Below are positions 52,865 to 60,429 of a stretch of DNA of 64,000 bases, in pieces (within the stretch, counting starts at the first letter, position 1; each line of letters opens with the position of its first letter). A program made the position numbers and the translations under genes. Under the pieces are notes generated by a model. It searched no databases and was not told the DNA's origin. It worked only from the letters and a program-made list of their open reading frames with translations. This DNA comes from Sulfurimonas sp. HSL-1656 (GTDB lineage Bacteria > Campylobacterota > Campylobacteria > Campylobacterales > Sulfurimonadaceae): the NCBI RefSeq assembly GCF_039645585.1, contig NZ_CP147915.1, positions 124,001-188,000 on the forward strand, in the 5' to 3' direction.

Positions 52865-52975
52865 TTAATCGACCATCCAGGACGTCGATACGGTATGGCG
52901 GAGGCGCTGCATTTTGTCCCGTTCGGCCGGGGTGAGGTTGGAAGCGGAGCCATCGGTTTTGTGGCTGTAAATCAT
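52865..52975 (-). CDS. 36-residue hypothetical small protein
   Basis: This short frame begins at an ATG with AAAGGA 6 nt upstream, a good site for a free-standing gene. The product is MIYSHKTDGSASNLTPAERD followed by KMQRLRHTVSTSWMVD. It lies in the gap between the sensor kinase and the DUF507 gene, on the opposite strand. No family is recognised, and conservation must decide whether it is expressed. Confidence 0.4.
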   Translation of the reverse strand: MIYSHKTDGSASNLTPAERDKMQRLRHTVSTSWMVD

Positions 52976-53158
52976 GGGGTTTCCTTTCAATATGCATAAG
53001 GATATGCATTTTCCGTGCATGATACTGCATCCGGGTCAACGCGCTGTTACGGGAAGGTTGCATGTTCTAACCTCCTTGTAATGGAATACCCGCTAAAATA
53101 GCGAAAAAATCTGGGTGCACGTTCCTGCAAAAACGGGGCGCCCGCAAGGGTATGGGCT

Positions 53159-53710
53159 ATGAAAGTGACACTCGCGCAGATTCCGTTTCTCGCCAACCGC
53201 GTCGCCGTCGAACTGGCGCGCAGCGGACTGGTGACGATGACGCAGGGGATGGACCCTATTGTCGCCGAAGCGAAAAAGATACTCGAAGAGAGCGTAAAGC
53301 AGGAGGCGGCCCTCGAAGCGCGCGTCAAGGAGATCGTCAACGATAACGAAGACGAGATCGACTTCTACCAGGCGGATGACCGCCAGCTCTTCTTCATGAT
53401 CAAGAAGAAGCTCGCACCCGAGTACGGGGTCATCCTCTCTTATGAAGACCGCTTTTCGGACCTGGCGCACAAGATCCTCGACGCGATCTACGAGGAGGAC
53501 CTGATGAACTACGACGTCAGCGAAAACCGCCTCAAAAACATCATCTACGACGCGATCACCTCCTTTATTGCGGACAACGATGAGATCGAGCGTGCGGTGA
53601 ACGAGAAGATGAAGTCGTTCCAGAAACAGCTCATCCCGGGCACGGATGAGTACGAACTGCGGTTTGAAAAACTCTACCGCGAAGAGCTGACCCGGAGGGG
53701 GCTTGCATGA
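53159..53710 (+). CDS. DUF507 family protein
   Basis: A 183-residue cytoplasmic, mainly helical protein of the DUF507 family. Features seen are VAVELARSGLVTM, a long acidic coiled segment (AKKILEESVKQEAALEARVKEIVNDNEDEIDF) and a repeat-like second half (AHKILDAIYEEDLMNYDVSENRLKNIIYDAI). The function is unknown. It overlaps the carA start by 4 bp, an order typical of Campylobacterota. Confidence 0.85.
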   Translation: MKVTLAQIPFLANRVAVELARSGLVTMTQGMDPIVAEAKKILEESVKQEAALEARVKEIVNDNEDEIDFYQADDRQLFFMIKKKLAPEYGVILSYEDRFSDLAHKILDAIYEEDLMNYDVSENRLKNIIYDAITSFIADNDEIERAVNEKMKSFQKQLIPGTDEYELRFEKLYREELTRRGLA

Positions 53711-54834
53711 AAACAGCATGGATCTATCTTGAAAACGGCACCTATTTCGAAGCGATGAGCTTCGGTGCCGAGACGACGGCGGTCGGCGAGATCGTTTTCA
53801 ATACGTCGATGAGCGGCTACCAGGAGATTGCGACGGACCCCTCCTACGCCGGACAGTTCGTTACGTTCACGATGCCAGAGATCGGCAATGTCGGTGCGAA
53901 CGCCGAAGATATGGAGAGCACGGCAGCGCACGCGAAGGGGATTATCGTCCGCCAATACCAGCCGCGCTACTCCAACTTCCGCGCCGAGGAGTCCCTCGAC
54001 GCCCTGCTGAAGCGCCACGGTGTCATGGGGATCTGCGATATCGATACCCGCTACCTTACGAAGATGCTCCGCAGCGAGGGGGCGATGATGATGGTCGCCT
54101 CTACCGAGATCAGCGACAAAGATGAGCTGAAAAAGGTGCTCGAGAGCTCTCCGCGCATCGAAGAGGTGAACTACATCGAGCAGGTAAGCACCAAAGAGGC
54201 TTACAAGCATACGAACGGCACCTACGATGCGGTCAATTTCCGTTACAACGACGCGCCTGATGTGCAGGCACGCATCGTCGCGATGGACTTCGGCGTCAAA
54301 CGCAATATCCTGAATGAGCTGACCCAGGCGGGGATCGCCGTCGAGGTCGTACCGAATTCCATCGAAGCCGAGATATTGATCGCGCGCTACGAGGCCAAAG
54401 AGATCGACGGCGTGTTCCTCTCCAACGGTCCTGGGGATCCGCTCGTGCTGAAACGGGAGCAGGAGACGATCAAGAAACTGATCGCGCACAAAGTCCCGAT
54501 GTTCGGGATCTGCCTCGGGCACCAGCTGCTCTCCATCTCCCACGGTTATGACACCTTCAAGCTCCGGTTCGGTCACCACGGCGGCAACCACCCGGTGAAG
54601 AACGTCAAAACGGGCATGGTCGAGATCACGGCGCAGAACCACAACTATAACGTGCCTGAAAACATTACCGACATCGCTTCGGTCACGCACACGAACCTCT
54701 TTGACGGTACGATCGAGGGGCTGCGCTACAATGACGCCCCGATCTTTTCGGTGCAGCACCACCCCGAAGCGAGCCCGGGCCCGAAAGACAGCGAATACGT
54801 CTTCGGCGAATTCCTCACGCTCATGAAGCGCTAA
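53707..54834 (+). CDS. carA: carbamoyl-phosphate synthase small subunit
   Basis: CarA hydrolyses glutamine and passes ammonia to CarB to make carbamoyl phosphate for arginine and pyrimidines. The 375-residue protein has the N-terminal CPSase domain (TSMSGYQEIATDPSYAGQ) and the glutaminase domain with Cys in MFGICLGHQLLSI, and His/Glu in QHHPEASPGP. Length is typical. carB is not adjacent. A promoter and structured leader for the next gene follow immediately (54862-55048). Confidence 0.95.
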   Translation: MKTAWIYLENGTYFEAMSFGAETTAVGEIVFNTSMSGYQEIATDPSYAGQFVTFTMPEIGNVGANAEDMESTAAHAKGIIVRQYQPRYSNFRAEESLDALLKRHGVMGICDIDTRYLTKMLRSEGAMMMVASTEISDKDELKKVLESSPRIEEVNYIEQVSTKEAYKHTNGTYDAVNFRYNDAPDVQARIVAMDFGVKRNILNELTQAGIAVEVVPNSIEAEILIARYEAKEIDGVFLSNGPGDPLVLKREQETIKKLIAHKVPMFGICLGHQLLSISHGYDTFKLRFGHHGGNHPVKNVKTGMVEITAQNHNYNVPENITDIASVTHTNLFDGTIEGLRYNDAPIFSVQHHPEASPGPKDSEYVFGEFLTLMKR

Positions 54835-54861
54835 TTTAATATTCCGGTAACGTATCTGGGC

Positions 54862-54867
54862 TATACT
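54862..54867 (+). promoter_or_regulatory. candidate promoter upstream of the TauE/SafE-like gene
   Basis: TATACT preceded by GGGC lies 28 bases after the carA stop, flanked by ATCTG/CAGAT. Transcription from here would give a leader of about 175 nt into the gene at 55049, containing several hairpins. Confidence 0.4.
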
Positions 54868-54906
54868 CAGATGCAAGAAGATCAGAACAAGGCAAAAAGC
54901 ACCAAG

Positions 54907-54978
54907 GGTGCGCGGGCACCATAGAGGCACTTCCTTCGGTCGCCTGCTGCCGAAGCATGCAGCGGAGCGAAATTTCGC
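54907..54978 (+). other. three hairpins in the TauE/SafE-like leader
   Basis: The leader holds GGTGC/GCACC (54907-54911, 54916-54920), CTTCGG/CCGAAG (54934-54939, 54950-54955) and the 12-base palindrome GCGAAATTTCGC (54967-54978). Together with copy B at 55011 they make the stretch unusually structured. A cis-regulatory RNA or a small RNA is possible. No known riboswitch class is recognised. Confidence 0.4.
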
Positions 54979-55010
54979 AGCGTAGCGAGGACAAACAATC
55001 AGAAAGCGTA

Positions 55011-55035
55011 GGCGAAAGGGCTTTGCTCTTTTGCC
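55011..55035 (+). repeat. TTT-loop hairpin element, copy B
   Basis: GGCGAAAGGGC (55011-55021), TTT, GCTCTTTTGCC (55025-55035) form an 11-bp stem with G-T pairs at positions 4 and 9. It is preceded by AAAGCGTA and followed by GTAT. Stem positions 2, 5, 6 and 7 differ from copy A at 38455 with the opposite base changed to match. Confidence 0.65.
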
Positions 55036-55048
55036 GTATGGAGCGACA

Positions 55049-55777
55049 GTGACATCAATAGAGTGGACGGCTATTATTACCTTTGCCCTCCTGGGCTCCA
55101 TCGGTCACTGCATCGGGATGTGCGGGGGCTTCATTGTTACCTATACGACCGCAAAGATCAAACCCCGCTTCTCCAAAACCCGGAGCGCTTTTTATCACTT
55201 CCTCTATAATATCGGGCGTGTGACGACCTATACGCTCTTCGGTGCGCTCTTTGGCTATTTCGGTTCGTTCTGGGACGTCAGCCCCCTGGCACGATCCATT
55301 ATGTATGCCGTCGCCGGGGTCATGATGATCCTCATGGGCCTCTCCTTTGCCGGGAAACTGAAGTTTCTCACCTCTATTGAAGTGCCTATCACAAACTACA
55401 GCTGGTTCAAGCGGGTCTTCACGGCGCAGCTGACGTCGGCCACGCCGATGAGTTTTTATATCCTGGGCGTGCTCAACGGCCTTTTTCCCTGCGGCCTCGT
55501 CTACACGATGCTCGTCACGGCGACGACGACGCAGTCGGCGCTCTACGGTGCCGCCGTCATGGCGATTTTCGGGCTCTTTACGATCCCCACTCTCTTCTCC
55601 TTCGCCTACGTGGTAGGGATTTTCTCCCAGACCAAGTTCCGCAGCGTCATGATCCAGCTCGCTGCCGTGACGGTCATCGCTTTCGGCGGCTGGACGCTGA
55701 TGAAGGCTTACGTTCAGTTCGATAAGTGGTATAATGCCCCGCAGACACAGCTGCAAAACGGCAAGTTACCTTCTTAA
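55049..55777 (+). CDS. TauE/SafE-family membrane protein
   Basis: A 242-residue protein with about six membrane helices. SIGHCIGMCGGFIVTYTT and LNGLFPCGLVYTMLV contain the paired cysteine motifs of the DsbD_2/UreH-like TauE/SafE family. In many proteobacteria a member of this family sits beside the cbb3 genes and is thought to help copper or redox delivery for oxidase assembly; ccoN starts 268 bases downstream. The start was placed at GTG 55049 (GGAG 5 nt upstream); a TTG at 55031 would fall inside copy B of the hairpin element. Confidence 0.82.
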   Translation: MTSIEWTAIITFALLGSIGHCIGMCGGFIVTYTTAKIKPRFSKTRSAFYHFLYNIGRVTTYTLFGALFGYFGSFWDVSPLARSIMYAVAGVMMILMGLSFAGKLKFLTSIEVPITNYSWFKRVFTAQLTSATPMSFYILGVLNGLFPCGLVYTMLVTATTTQSALYGAAVMAIFGLFTIPTLFSFAYVVGIFSQTKFRSVMIQLAAVTVIAFGGWTLMKAYVQFDKWYNAPQTQLQNGKLPS

Positions 55778-55960
55778 CATGTCAAAAATAGGTTGAATAT
55801 CGTTATATAAACTATAACTTGATACGATTTTACCCACGAAGATGAAATTAAACTTAAAAAATTCGTCAAACTGACAATATCTCTCACATTTTAAAAAATT
55901 TAAGATTCATTAAATATTTCCACTGTTAATATGATGGGGTCAAATAGTCTCGGAAAGGGA

Positions 55961-56018
55961 GCATCTGCAAAACCGAAAGTATGCTTGCGGTTTTGCAGGT
56001 GCCCGTCCGGGGCCTTTT
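55961..56018 (+). promoter_or_regulatory. cco leader: 15-bp hairpin followed by a terminator-like hairpin
   Basis: GCATCTGCAAAACCG (55961-55975) and CGGTTTTGCAGGTGC (55988-56002) pair over 15 positions with one G-T wobble. Next GCCC (56001-56004) and GGGC (56010-56013) make a second hairpin followed by CTTTT. The two structures share bases 56001-56002, so the outer pairs compete. The rest of the 268-base gap is AT-rich; a TATGAT box at 55930-55935 is a weak promoter candidate. Confidence 0.5.
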
Positions 56019-56045
56019 ACGCTTTGAAATCTAAGGAGGCTTGTA

Positions 56046-57524
56046 ATGGAAAATCGTCCATTGGAGTACGACTATACAATTGCCAAATTGTGGATGTTTA
56101 TGACAATTGTATTGGGTATTGTCGGAATGCTGATCGGTGTCGTCCTGGCATGGGAACTGGCATTTCCGAGTGTGAACCTGGTTTTGGGAGAAGGACTCGC
56201 TGAGTATACGAACTTCAGCCGTCTGCGCCCGCTGCACACCGATGCAGTTATCTTCGGGTTTACAGTTAGCGGTATCATGGCGACGTGGTTCTACGTCGGT
56301 CAGCGTGTACTGAAGGTGTCTATGGCGGAATCGAAGTTCCTGATGGTAACAGCGAAACTGCAGTTCGCCCTCTATCTTCTCGCCGTCGTAGCGATTGTCG
56401 GCTCACTGCTGCTGGGGATCACGACATCGAAAGAGTATGCGGAATTTGAGTGGCCGATCGATATCCTGATCGTCGTTATCTGGGTTCTGTTCGGTATTCA
56501 GATCTTCGGTCTCATCGGTATCCGCCGTGAGAAATCTCTGTATATCTCTGTCTGGTACTACATCGCGACGTTCCTCGGTATCGCTATGCTTTACCTCTTC
56601 AACAACATGGAAGTTCCGACAGCGCTGGTCTCCGGTGCAGGTGCATGGTATCACTCTGTTTCTATGTATGCCGGTACGAATGACGCCCTCGTTCAGTGGT
56701 GGTACGGTCACAACGCCGTTGCATTCGGTTTCACGGTGCCTATCGTTGCGATGATCTACTACTACCTCCCGAAAGAGTCCGGCCAGGCAGTTTACTCTTA
56801 TAAACTCTCCCTGCTCGCATTCTGGGGTCTGATGTTCGTCTACCTTTGGGCCGGCGGTCACCACCTGCTCTTCTCTACGGTACCTGACTGGATGCAGACA
56901 ATGGGTTCTGTCTTCTCTGTCGTTCTGATTCTGCCGTCTTGGGGTTCTGCGATCAACATGCTCCTCACGATGAAAGGTGAGTGGAACCAGGTTGCAACCA
57001 ACCCGCTGATCAAGTTCATGGTTCTTGCGTCTACGTTCTACATGTTCTCTACGCTCGAAGGTCCGATCCAGGCGATCAAATCTGTTAACGCTCTGGCGCA
57101 CTTCACTGACTGGATCGTCGGTCACGTTCACGACGGTGTTCTCGGCTGGGTTTCCTTCATGATCATTGCAGCACTCCTGCACATGGCACCGCGTGTTTAC
57201 AAGCGCGAGATCTACTCCAAGTCTCTGATGAACACGCAGTTCTGGATCCAGACACTGGGCGTTGTCCTGTACTTCACCTCCATGTGGATTGCCGGTATTA
57301 CGCAGGGTATGATGTGGCGTGCACACGATGAATTCGGTAACCTCGCTTACTCCTTCATCGATACCGTTACGGTTCTTCACCCGTACTACACGATCCGTGC
57401 TGTTGGTGGTACACTCTACCTCCTCGGTATGTTCATGTGGGCATGGAATATGTACAAAACTGCGACTGCCGGTCGCCGTGTTGAAGAGAGCGAACTGCAA
57501 AATGCTTCGCCGATGGCAGCGTAA
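56046..57524 (+). CDS. ccoN: cbb3-type cytochrome c oxidase subunit I
   Basis: CcoN is the catalytic, heme b/heme b3-CuB subunit of the high-affinity oxidase. The 492-residue protein has about 12 helices with histidine ligands in RPLHTDAV, WWYGHNAVAFGFTVP, AGGHHLLFSTVPDW and VGHVHDGVLGW. The start follows AAGGAGG. The gene heads the cco operon and uses TCT, GGT and GTT codons far more than the flanking genes, fitting very high expression. The leader carries a strong hairpin. Confidence 0.98.
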   Translation: MENRPLEYDYTIAKLWMFMTIVLGIVGMLIGVVLAWELAFPSVNLVLGEGLAEYTNFSRLRPLHTDAVIFGFTVSGIMATWFYVGQRVLKVSMAESKFLMVTAKLQFALYLLAVVAIVGSLLLGITTSKEYAEFEWPIDILIVVIWVLFGIQIFGLIGIRREKSLYISVWYYIATFLGIAMLYLFNNMEVPTALVSGAGAWYHSVSMYAGTNDALVQWWYGHNAVAFGFTVPIVAMIYYYLPKESGQAVYSYKLSLLAFWGLMFVYLWAGGHHLLFSTVPDWMQTMGSVFSVVLILPSWGSAINMLLTMKGEWNQVATNPLIKFMVLASTFYMFSTLEGPIQAIKSVNALAHFTDWIVGHVHDGVLGWVSFMIIAALLHMAPRVYKREIYSKSLMNTQFWIQTLGVVLYFTSMWIAGITQGMMWRAHDEFGNLAYSFIDTVTVLHPYYTIRAVGGTLYLLGMFMWAWNMYKTATAGRRVEESELQNASPMAA

Positions 57525-57542
57525 GAAAGAAGGAGGGGAAAA

Positions 57543-58235
57543 ATGTTTCACTGGTTAGAAAAGCACCCGTTCTTTTTCGCGGTAGCCGTTTTTGTCACGA
57601 TTGCGTTTGCAGGTCTCATCGAGAACCTGCCGAACTTTGCGGAAGCTTCCCAGCCGACGATCGGTACGAAACCGTACTCGACGCTGGAACTGGCAGGCCG
57701 CCATGTTTATATCAAGAACAGCTGTAATGCATGCCACTCTCAGCTGATTCGTCCGTTTAAATCCGAGACTGACCGCTACGGTCACTACTCACTTAGCGGT
57801 GAGTATGCGTATGACCGTCCGTTCCTCTGGGGTTCCAAGCGTACCGGTCCGGACCTGATGCGTGTCGGTAACTACCGTACGACAGACTGGCATGAGAACC
57901 ACATGAAAGATCCTGAAGCGATCGTTCCGGGTTCTATCATGCCGGCCTACCGCTGGATGTTCAAAAACCTGGCGGACATCGATACCGCTTACGCGGAGCA
58001 GGTCACGGTCAACAAGGTCTTCAACGTACCTTACAACAAGCCGATCCCGACAGCGGACGGCGGAACGGCAACAGTCAAACTGGCCGGTTCACTTGACGGT
58101 GCGAAAGCTGATGCGCTTGCTGAAGCCAAGATGATTGCAGCAGACATGAAAGATCAGGATGTCAAAGATATGGTCGCCAACGGCCAGGTTCCTGAGATTG
58201 TTGCGCTGATTGCATATCTGAACAGCCTGAAGTAA
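57543..58235 (+). CDS. ccoO: cbb3-type cytochrome c oxidase subunit II (monoheme)
   Basis: CcoO is the membrane-bound monoheme cytochrome c of the oxidase. The 230-residue protein has one N-terminal membrane anchor (PFFFAVAVFVTIAFAGLIEN) and a CxxCH heme site in SCNACHSQLIRP near residue 60. GSIMPAYRWMF supplies the methionine ligand region. The spacing of 18 bases to ccoN and a strong ribosome-binding site (GGAGGGG) are typical for the operon. Confidence 0.97.
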   Translation: MFHWLEKHPFFFAVAVFVTIAFAGLIENLPNFAEASQPTIGTKPYSTLELAGRHVYIKNSCNACHSQLIRPFKSETDRYGHYSLSGEYAYDRPFLWGSKRTGPDLMRVGNYRTTDWHENHMKDPEAIVPGSIMPAYRWMFKNLADIDTAYAEQVTVNKVFNVPYNKPIPTADGGTATVKLAGSLDGAKADALAEAKMIAADMKDQDVKDMVANGQVPEIVALIAYLNSLK

Positions 58236-58246
58236 GGATGTAGCGC

Positions 58247-58462
58247 GTGGATGTCAACACCTTTTCGGCGTACGCCTACTTCTTCTTTACGGTGTTCCTG
58301 GTGGTAGTGCTCTATAGCTACATCTACCACCTCTACAGCAGCGAGAAGAAGGGCCGTCGCAACTACGAGAAGTATGGTGATATGGCGCTCAATGACGACA
58401 TTACCGATAATCCGGTAGAAAGCGTCTCGGAAAACGAAGAGACGAAAAAAGAGGAGGCATAA
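58247..58462 (+). CDS. ccoQ: cbb3-type cytochrome c oxidase small subunit
   Basis: A 71-residue single-helix protein starting at GTG 58247. The membrane segment FFFTVFLVVVLYSYIYHLY is followed by a charged tail (ENEETKKEEA). CcoQ stabilises the oxidase complex, and the position between ccoO and ccoP is standard. The next gene starts immediately after the stop. Confidence 0.92.
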   Translation: MDVNTFSAYAYFFFTVFLVVVLYSYIYHLYSSEKKGRRNYEKYGDMALNDDITDNPVESVSENEETKKEEA

Positions 58463-59380
58463 ATGAATAAGCTGTATATCTTAGGTGCCCTGTTCATCGT
58501 GGTCCTGCTTGGATTCACATGGCAAATGGCCGGCGGCGATCTCGGCGGCAAGGACTATATGGGTGCACTGGCGCTTCTGGGTGCTGCGGCTACTGCGATC
58601 ATCGCGGTTGTTGTTGTTACCAAGTACGTTCGCCAGATGCAGACAGATACTGCGACGGGTGAGCTTGCAGAAGAGAACTGGGACGGTATCGGTGAGTATA
58701 AAAACGAACTGCCGTTCGGTTGGGCAATTATCTTCGCCGGTCTGGTAATCTGGGCCGTTTGGTACTTTATCGCCGGTTACCCGGTCAACGCCTATTCACA
58801 GATCGGTGAGTACAACGAAGAAGTCGCGACACACGATGCGGAATTCAATGCGAAGTACGCAGATATGGGCGAGGAAATGAAGGTCGAGATGGGGAACTCT
58901 GTCTTTATCGTCCAGTGTGCACCGTGTCACGGTCTTGCGGCAGACGGTATCGACGGCAAAGCCGCGAACCTGAACCAGCGCCTGGAAGTGACAACGGTCA
59001 AATACGTGATCGAAAACGGTTCCAACAATCAGCTGCTCGGTACGGAAATGCCGATGCCGGACCGCAACGGTCTGTTCAATGCGAACACCGGCGCGCTGAT
59101 CACGGACGCGGAGATCGATACGGTTTCCAAGTACGTTGCTAACGGCATGAAAGGCGAAGGTGCCGATATCTTCGCCGGTACCTGTGCGGCGTGCCACGGT
59201 GCGGACGGTATGGGTCAGCCTTACGTTGCACCGAGCGTCGCGACGTTCACGCCGGAACTGGTTGTCAATGTTCTGAACCACGGTAAGAAGGGTGCGATCG
59301 GTGCAATGCCGGCATTTGCAAACCTGACTGACGTTCAGAAAGAAGCGCTGGGTGCATACGTGACCAGCCTGAGTAAATAA
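58463..59380 (+). CDS. ccoP: cbb3-type cytochrome c oxidase subunit III (diheme)
   Basis: CcoP is the diheme cytochrome c that feeds electrons to CcoO and CcoN. The 305-residue protein has two membrane helices (residues 1-50 region and FAGLVIWAVWYFIAGYPV) and two CxxCH sites, VQCAPCHGLAADG and GTCAACHGADGMGQP. The C-terminal methionine-rich loops (AIGAMPAFANLT) are axial-ligand candidates. Length is usual. Confidence 0.97.
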   Translation: MNKLYILGALFIVVLLGFTWQMAGGDLGGKDYMGALALLGAAATAIIAVVVVTKYVRQMQTDTATGELAEENWDGIGEYKNELPFGWAIIFAGLVIWAVWYFIAGYPVNAYSQIGEYNEEVATHDAEFNAKYADMGEEMKVEMGNSVFIVQCAPCHGLAADGIDGKAANLNQRLEVTTVKYVIENGSNNQLLGTEMPMPDRNGLFNANTGALITDAEIDTVSKYVANGMKGEGADIFAGTCAACHGADGMGQPYVAPSVATFTPELVVNVLNHGKKGAIGAMPAFANLTDVQKEALGAYVTSLSK

Positions 59381-59390
59381 GGAGCGATAG

Positions 59391-59603
59391 ATGGAAAATA
59401 CGAATAGAGGTGTTTTCGCGCTTGACGGCGTCACCGGTATGCTCATCGCAACGGTCCTGCTCCTTGGTATCTTGGTGTATCTCACGATGATGGCACTGGG
59501 AGCTCAGCAGGCCAACGCGGACAAGTTCTACAAAATTGAGAACGAGAAGTCGATCCAGATGATCAACAAAGAGAACGCTGCAAAACGCGTTATGGTTAAC
59601 TAA
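59391..59603 (+). CDS. DUF4006 family protein of the cco operon
   Basis: A 70-residue protein with a single membrane helix (MLIATVLLLGILVYLTMMAL) and a charged tail (KFYKIENEKSIQMINKENAAKR). It belongs to DUF4006, a small family found next to the cbb3 genes in Campylobacterota. A role in oxidase assembly is inferred from position only. Confidence 0.85.
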   Translation: MENTNRGVFALDGVTGMLIATVLLLGILVYLTMMALGAQQANADKFYKIENEKSIQMINKENAAKRVMVN

Positions 59604-59615
59604 GAGGAGGGGAAA

Positions 59616-59717
59616 ATGAAATTTGATATGAACTTTATCATCACGGCGCTGCTCGTTGTCAGCGCGGCAGTTACCCTCTGGGCGGTACTGACGCCGAACC
59701 ATCTTTTCGTCGGTTAA
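59616..59717 (+). CDS. 33-residue single-helix protein of the cco operon
   Basis: A very short frame with a strong ribosome-binding site (GAGGAGGGG) 4 nt before the ATG. The product is nearly all one membrane helix (NFIITALLVVSAAVTLWAVL) with a short tail NHLFVG. It lies 12 bases after DUF4006 and 10 bases before the next gene, all in the same direction. Such tiny subunits are common in oxidase complexes. No family is recognised. Confidence 0.65.
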   Translation: MKFDMNFIITALLVVSAAVTLWAVLTPNHLFVG

Positions 59718-59727
59718 GGAAACTTAA

Positions 59728-60429
59728 TTGACCTTTCCAAGAGGGCTAGCGGCCCTCATCCTCATCCTGTTTACTTCCCTGAGTCTTCATGCGAAATTTT
59801 TATATAAAGACGATGTCGTTCACAACGAGCTGTTTGCCGAGCAGATCGAATCGTACGGTGCGGAGCTTTATGCCAAAACCGGTGTTTCACTCTATCTGGT
59901 CATGTTGCGCGACCTGGATACCAACCAGACGATTGCCGACCTGGAGAAATCGCTCGCGGGTGAACTTCAGGAGCCTTTTGTCGTACTGACCTTCGTCGAG
60001 CTGCAGAAGAAGGTCGATATTCTCGCCCGGCCGCTCTCTTTATATAAGGATTTTGACAAGCAGCAGGTGCTCAGCCCCAACGCTTCGTTTGCCGCCGCGC
60101 TGATCAGCGCCGTCATGTTCGGCCGCAGTTTGGCCGATTACAAGGAGATGCTGAGCCATTACGGCGGCACGATCCTGCCCGTCCTGGCGGAAAAGGCCAA
60201 GGGACCGGATATTGTCAAAAAGTACTCCGTCGCCATGTACAACGGCTATGCCGATATCGCGGACCAGATCGCGGCGACCCACAATGTCGAGCTGAGTGCA
60301 TCGGCAGGAAATGCAGGTAAAATTTTTCTTGATGTTCTGCGTTTGGTCTTTTATGGCATCATTCTCTATGCACTTATAATCTATATAAGAAATAAGCTGG
60401 GGAAAAGGAAAAAAACTGATGAGCAGTAA
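59728..60429 (+). CDS. TPM-domain-like exported membrane protein of the cco operon
   Basis: A 233-residue protein that begins at a TTG. It has a signal peptide (GLAALILILFTSLSLHA), an N-terminal domain with FLYKDDVVHNELFAEQIESYGAELYAKTGVSLYLVML resembling TPM-type domains, and a single C-terminal helix (LRLVFYGIILYALIIYI). TPM-domain proteins assist photosystem or oxidase assembly in other bacteria, so a chaperone-like role in the cbb3 complex is plausible, but it is inferred. Confidence 0.65.
   Translation: MTFPRGLAALILILFTSLSLHAKFLYKDDVVHNELFAEQIESYGAELYAKTGVSLYLVMLRDLDTNQTIADLEKSLAGELQEPFVVLTFVELQKKVDILARPLSLYKDFDKQQVLSPNASFAAALISAVMFGRSLADYKEMLSHYGGTILPVLAEKAKGPDIVKKYSVAMYNGYADIADQIAATHNVELSASAGNAGKIFLDVLRLVFYGIILYALIIYIRNKLGKRKKTDEQ

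Noticed and set aside
55937-55975. SRP RNA-like string (GGAAAGGGAGCA) in the cco leader
   Set aside because: The sequence resembles the GGAA tetraloop and AGCA loop of 4.5S RNA, but the symmetric internal loop and flanking helices are missing.
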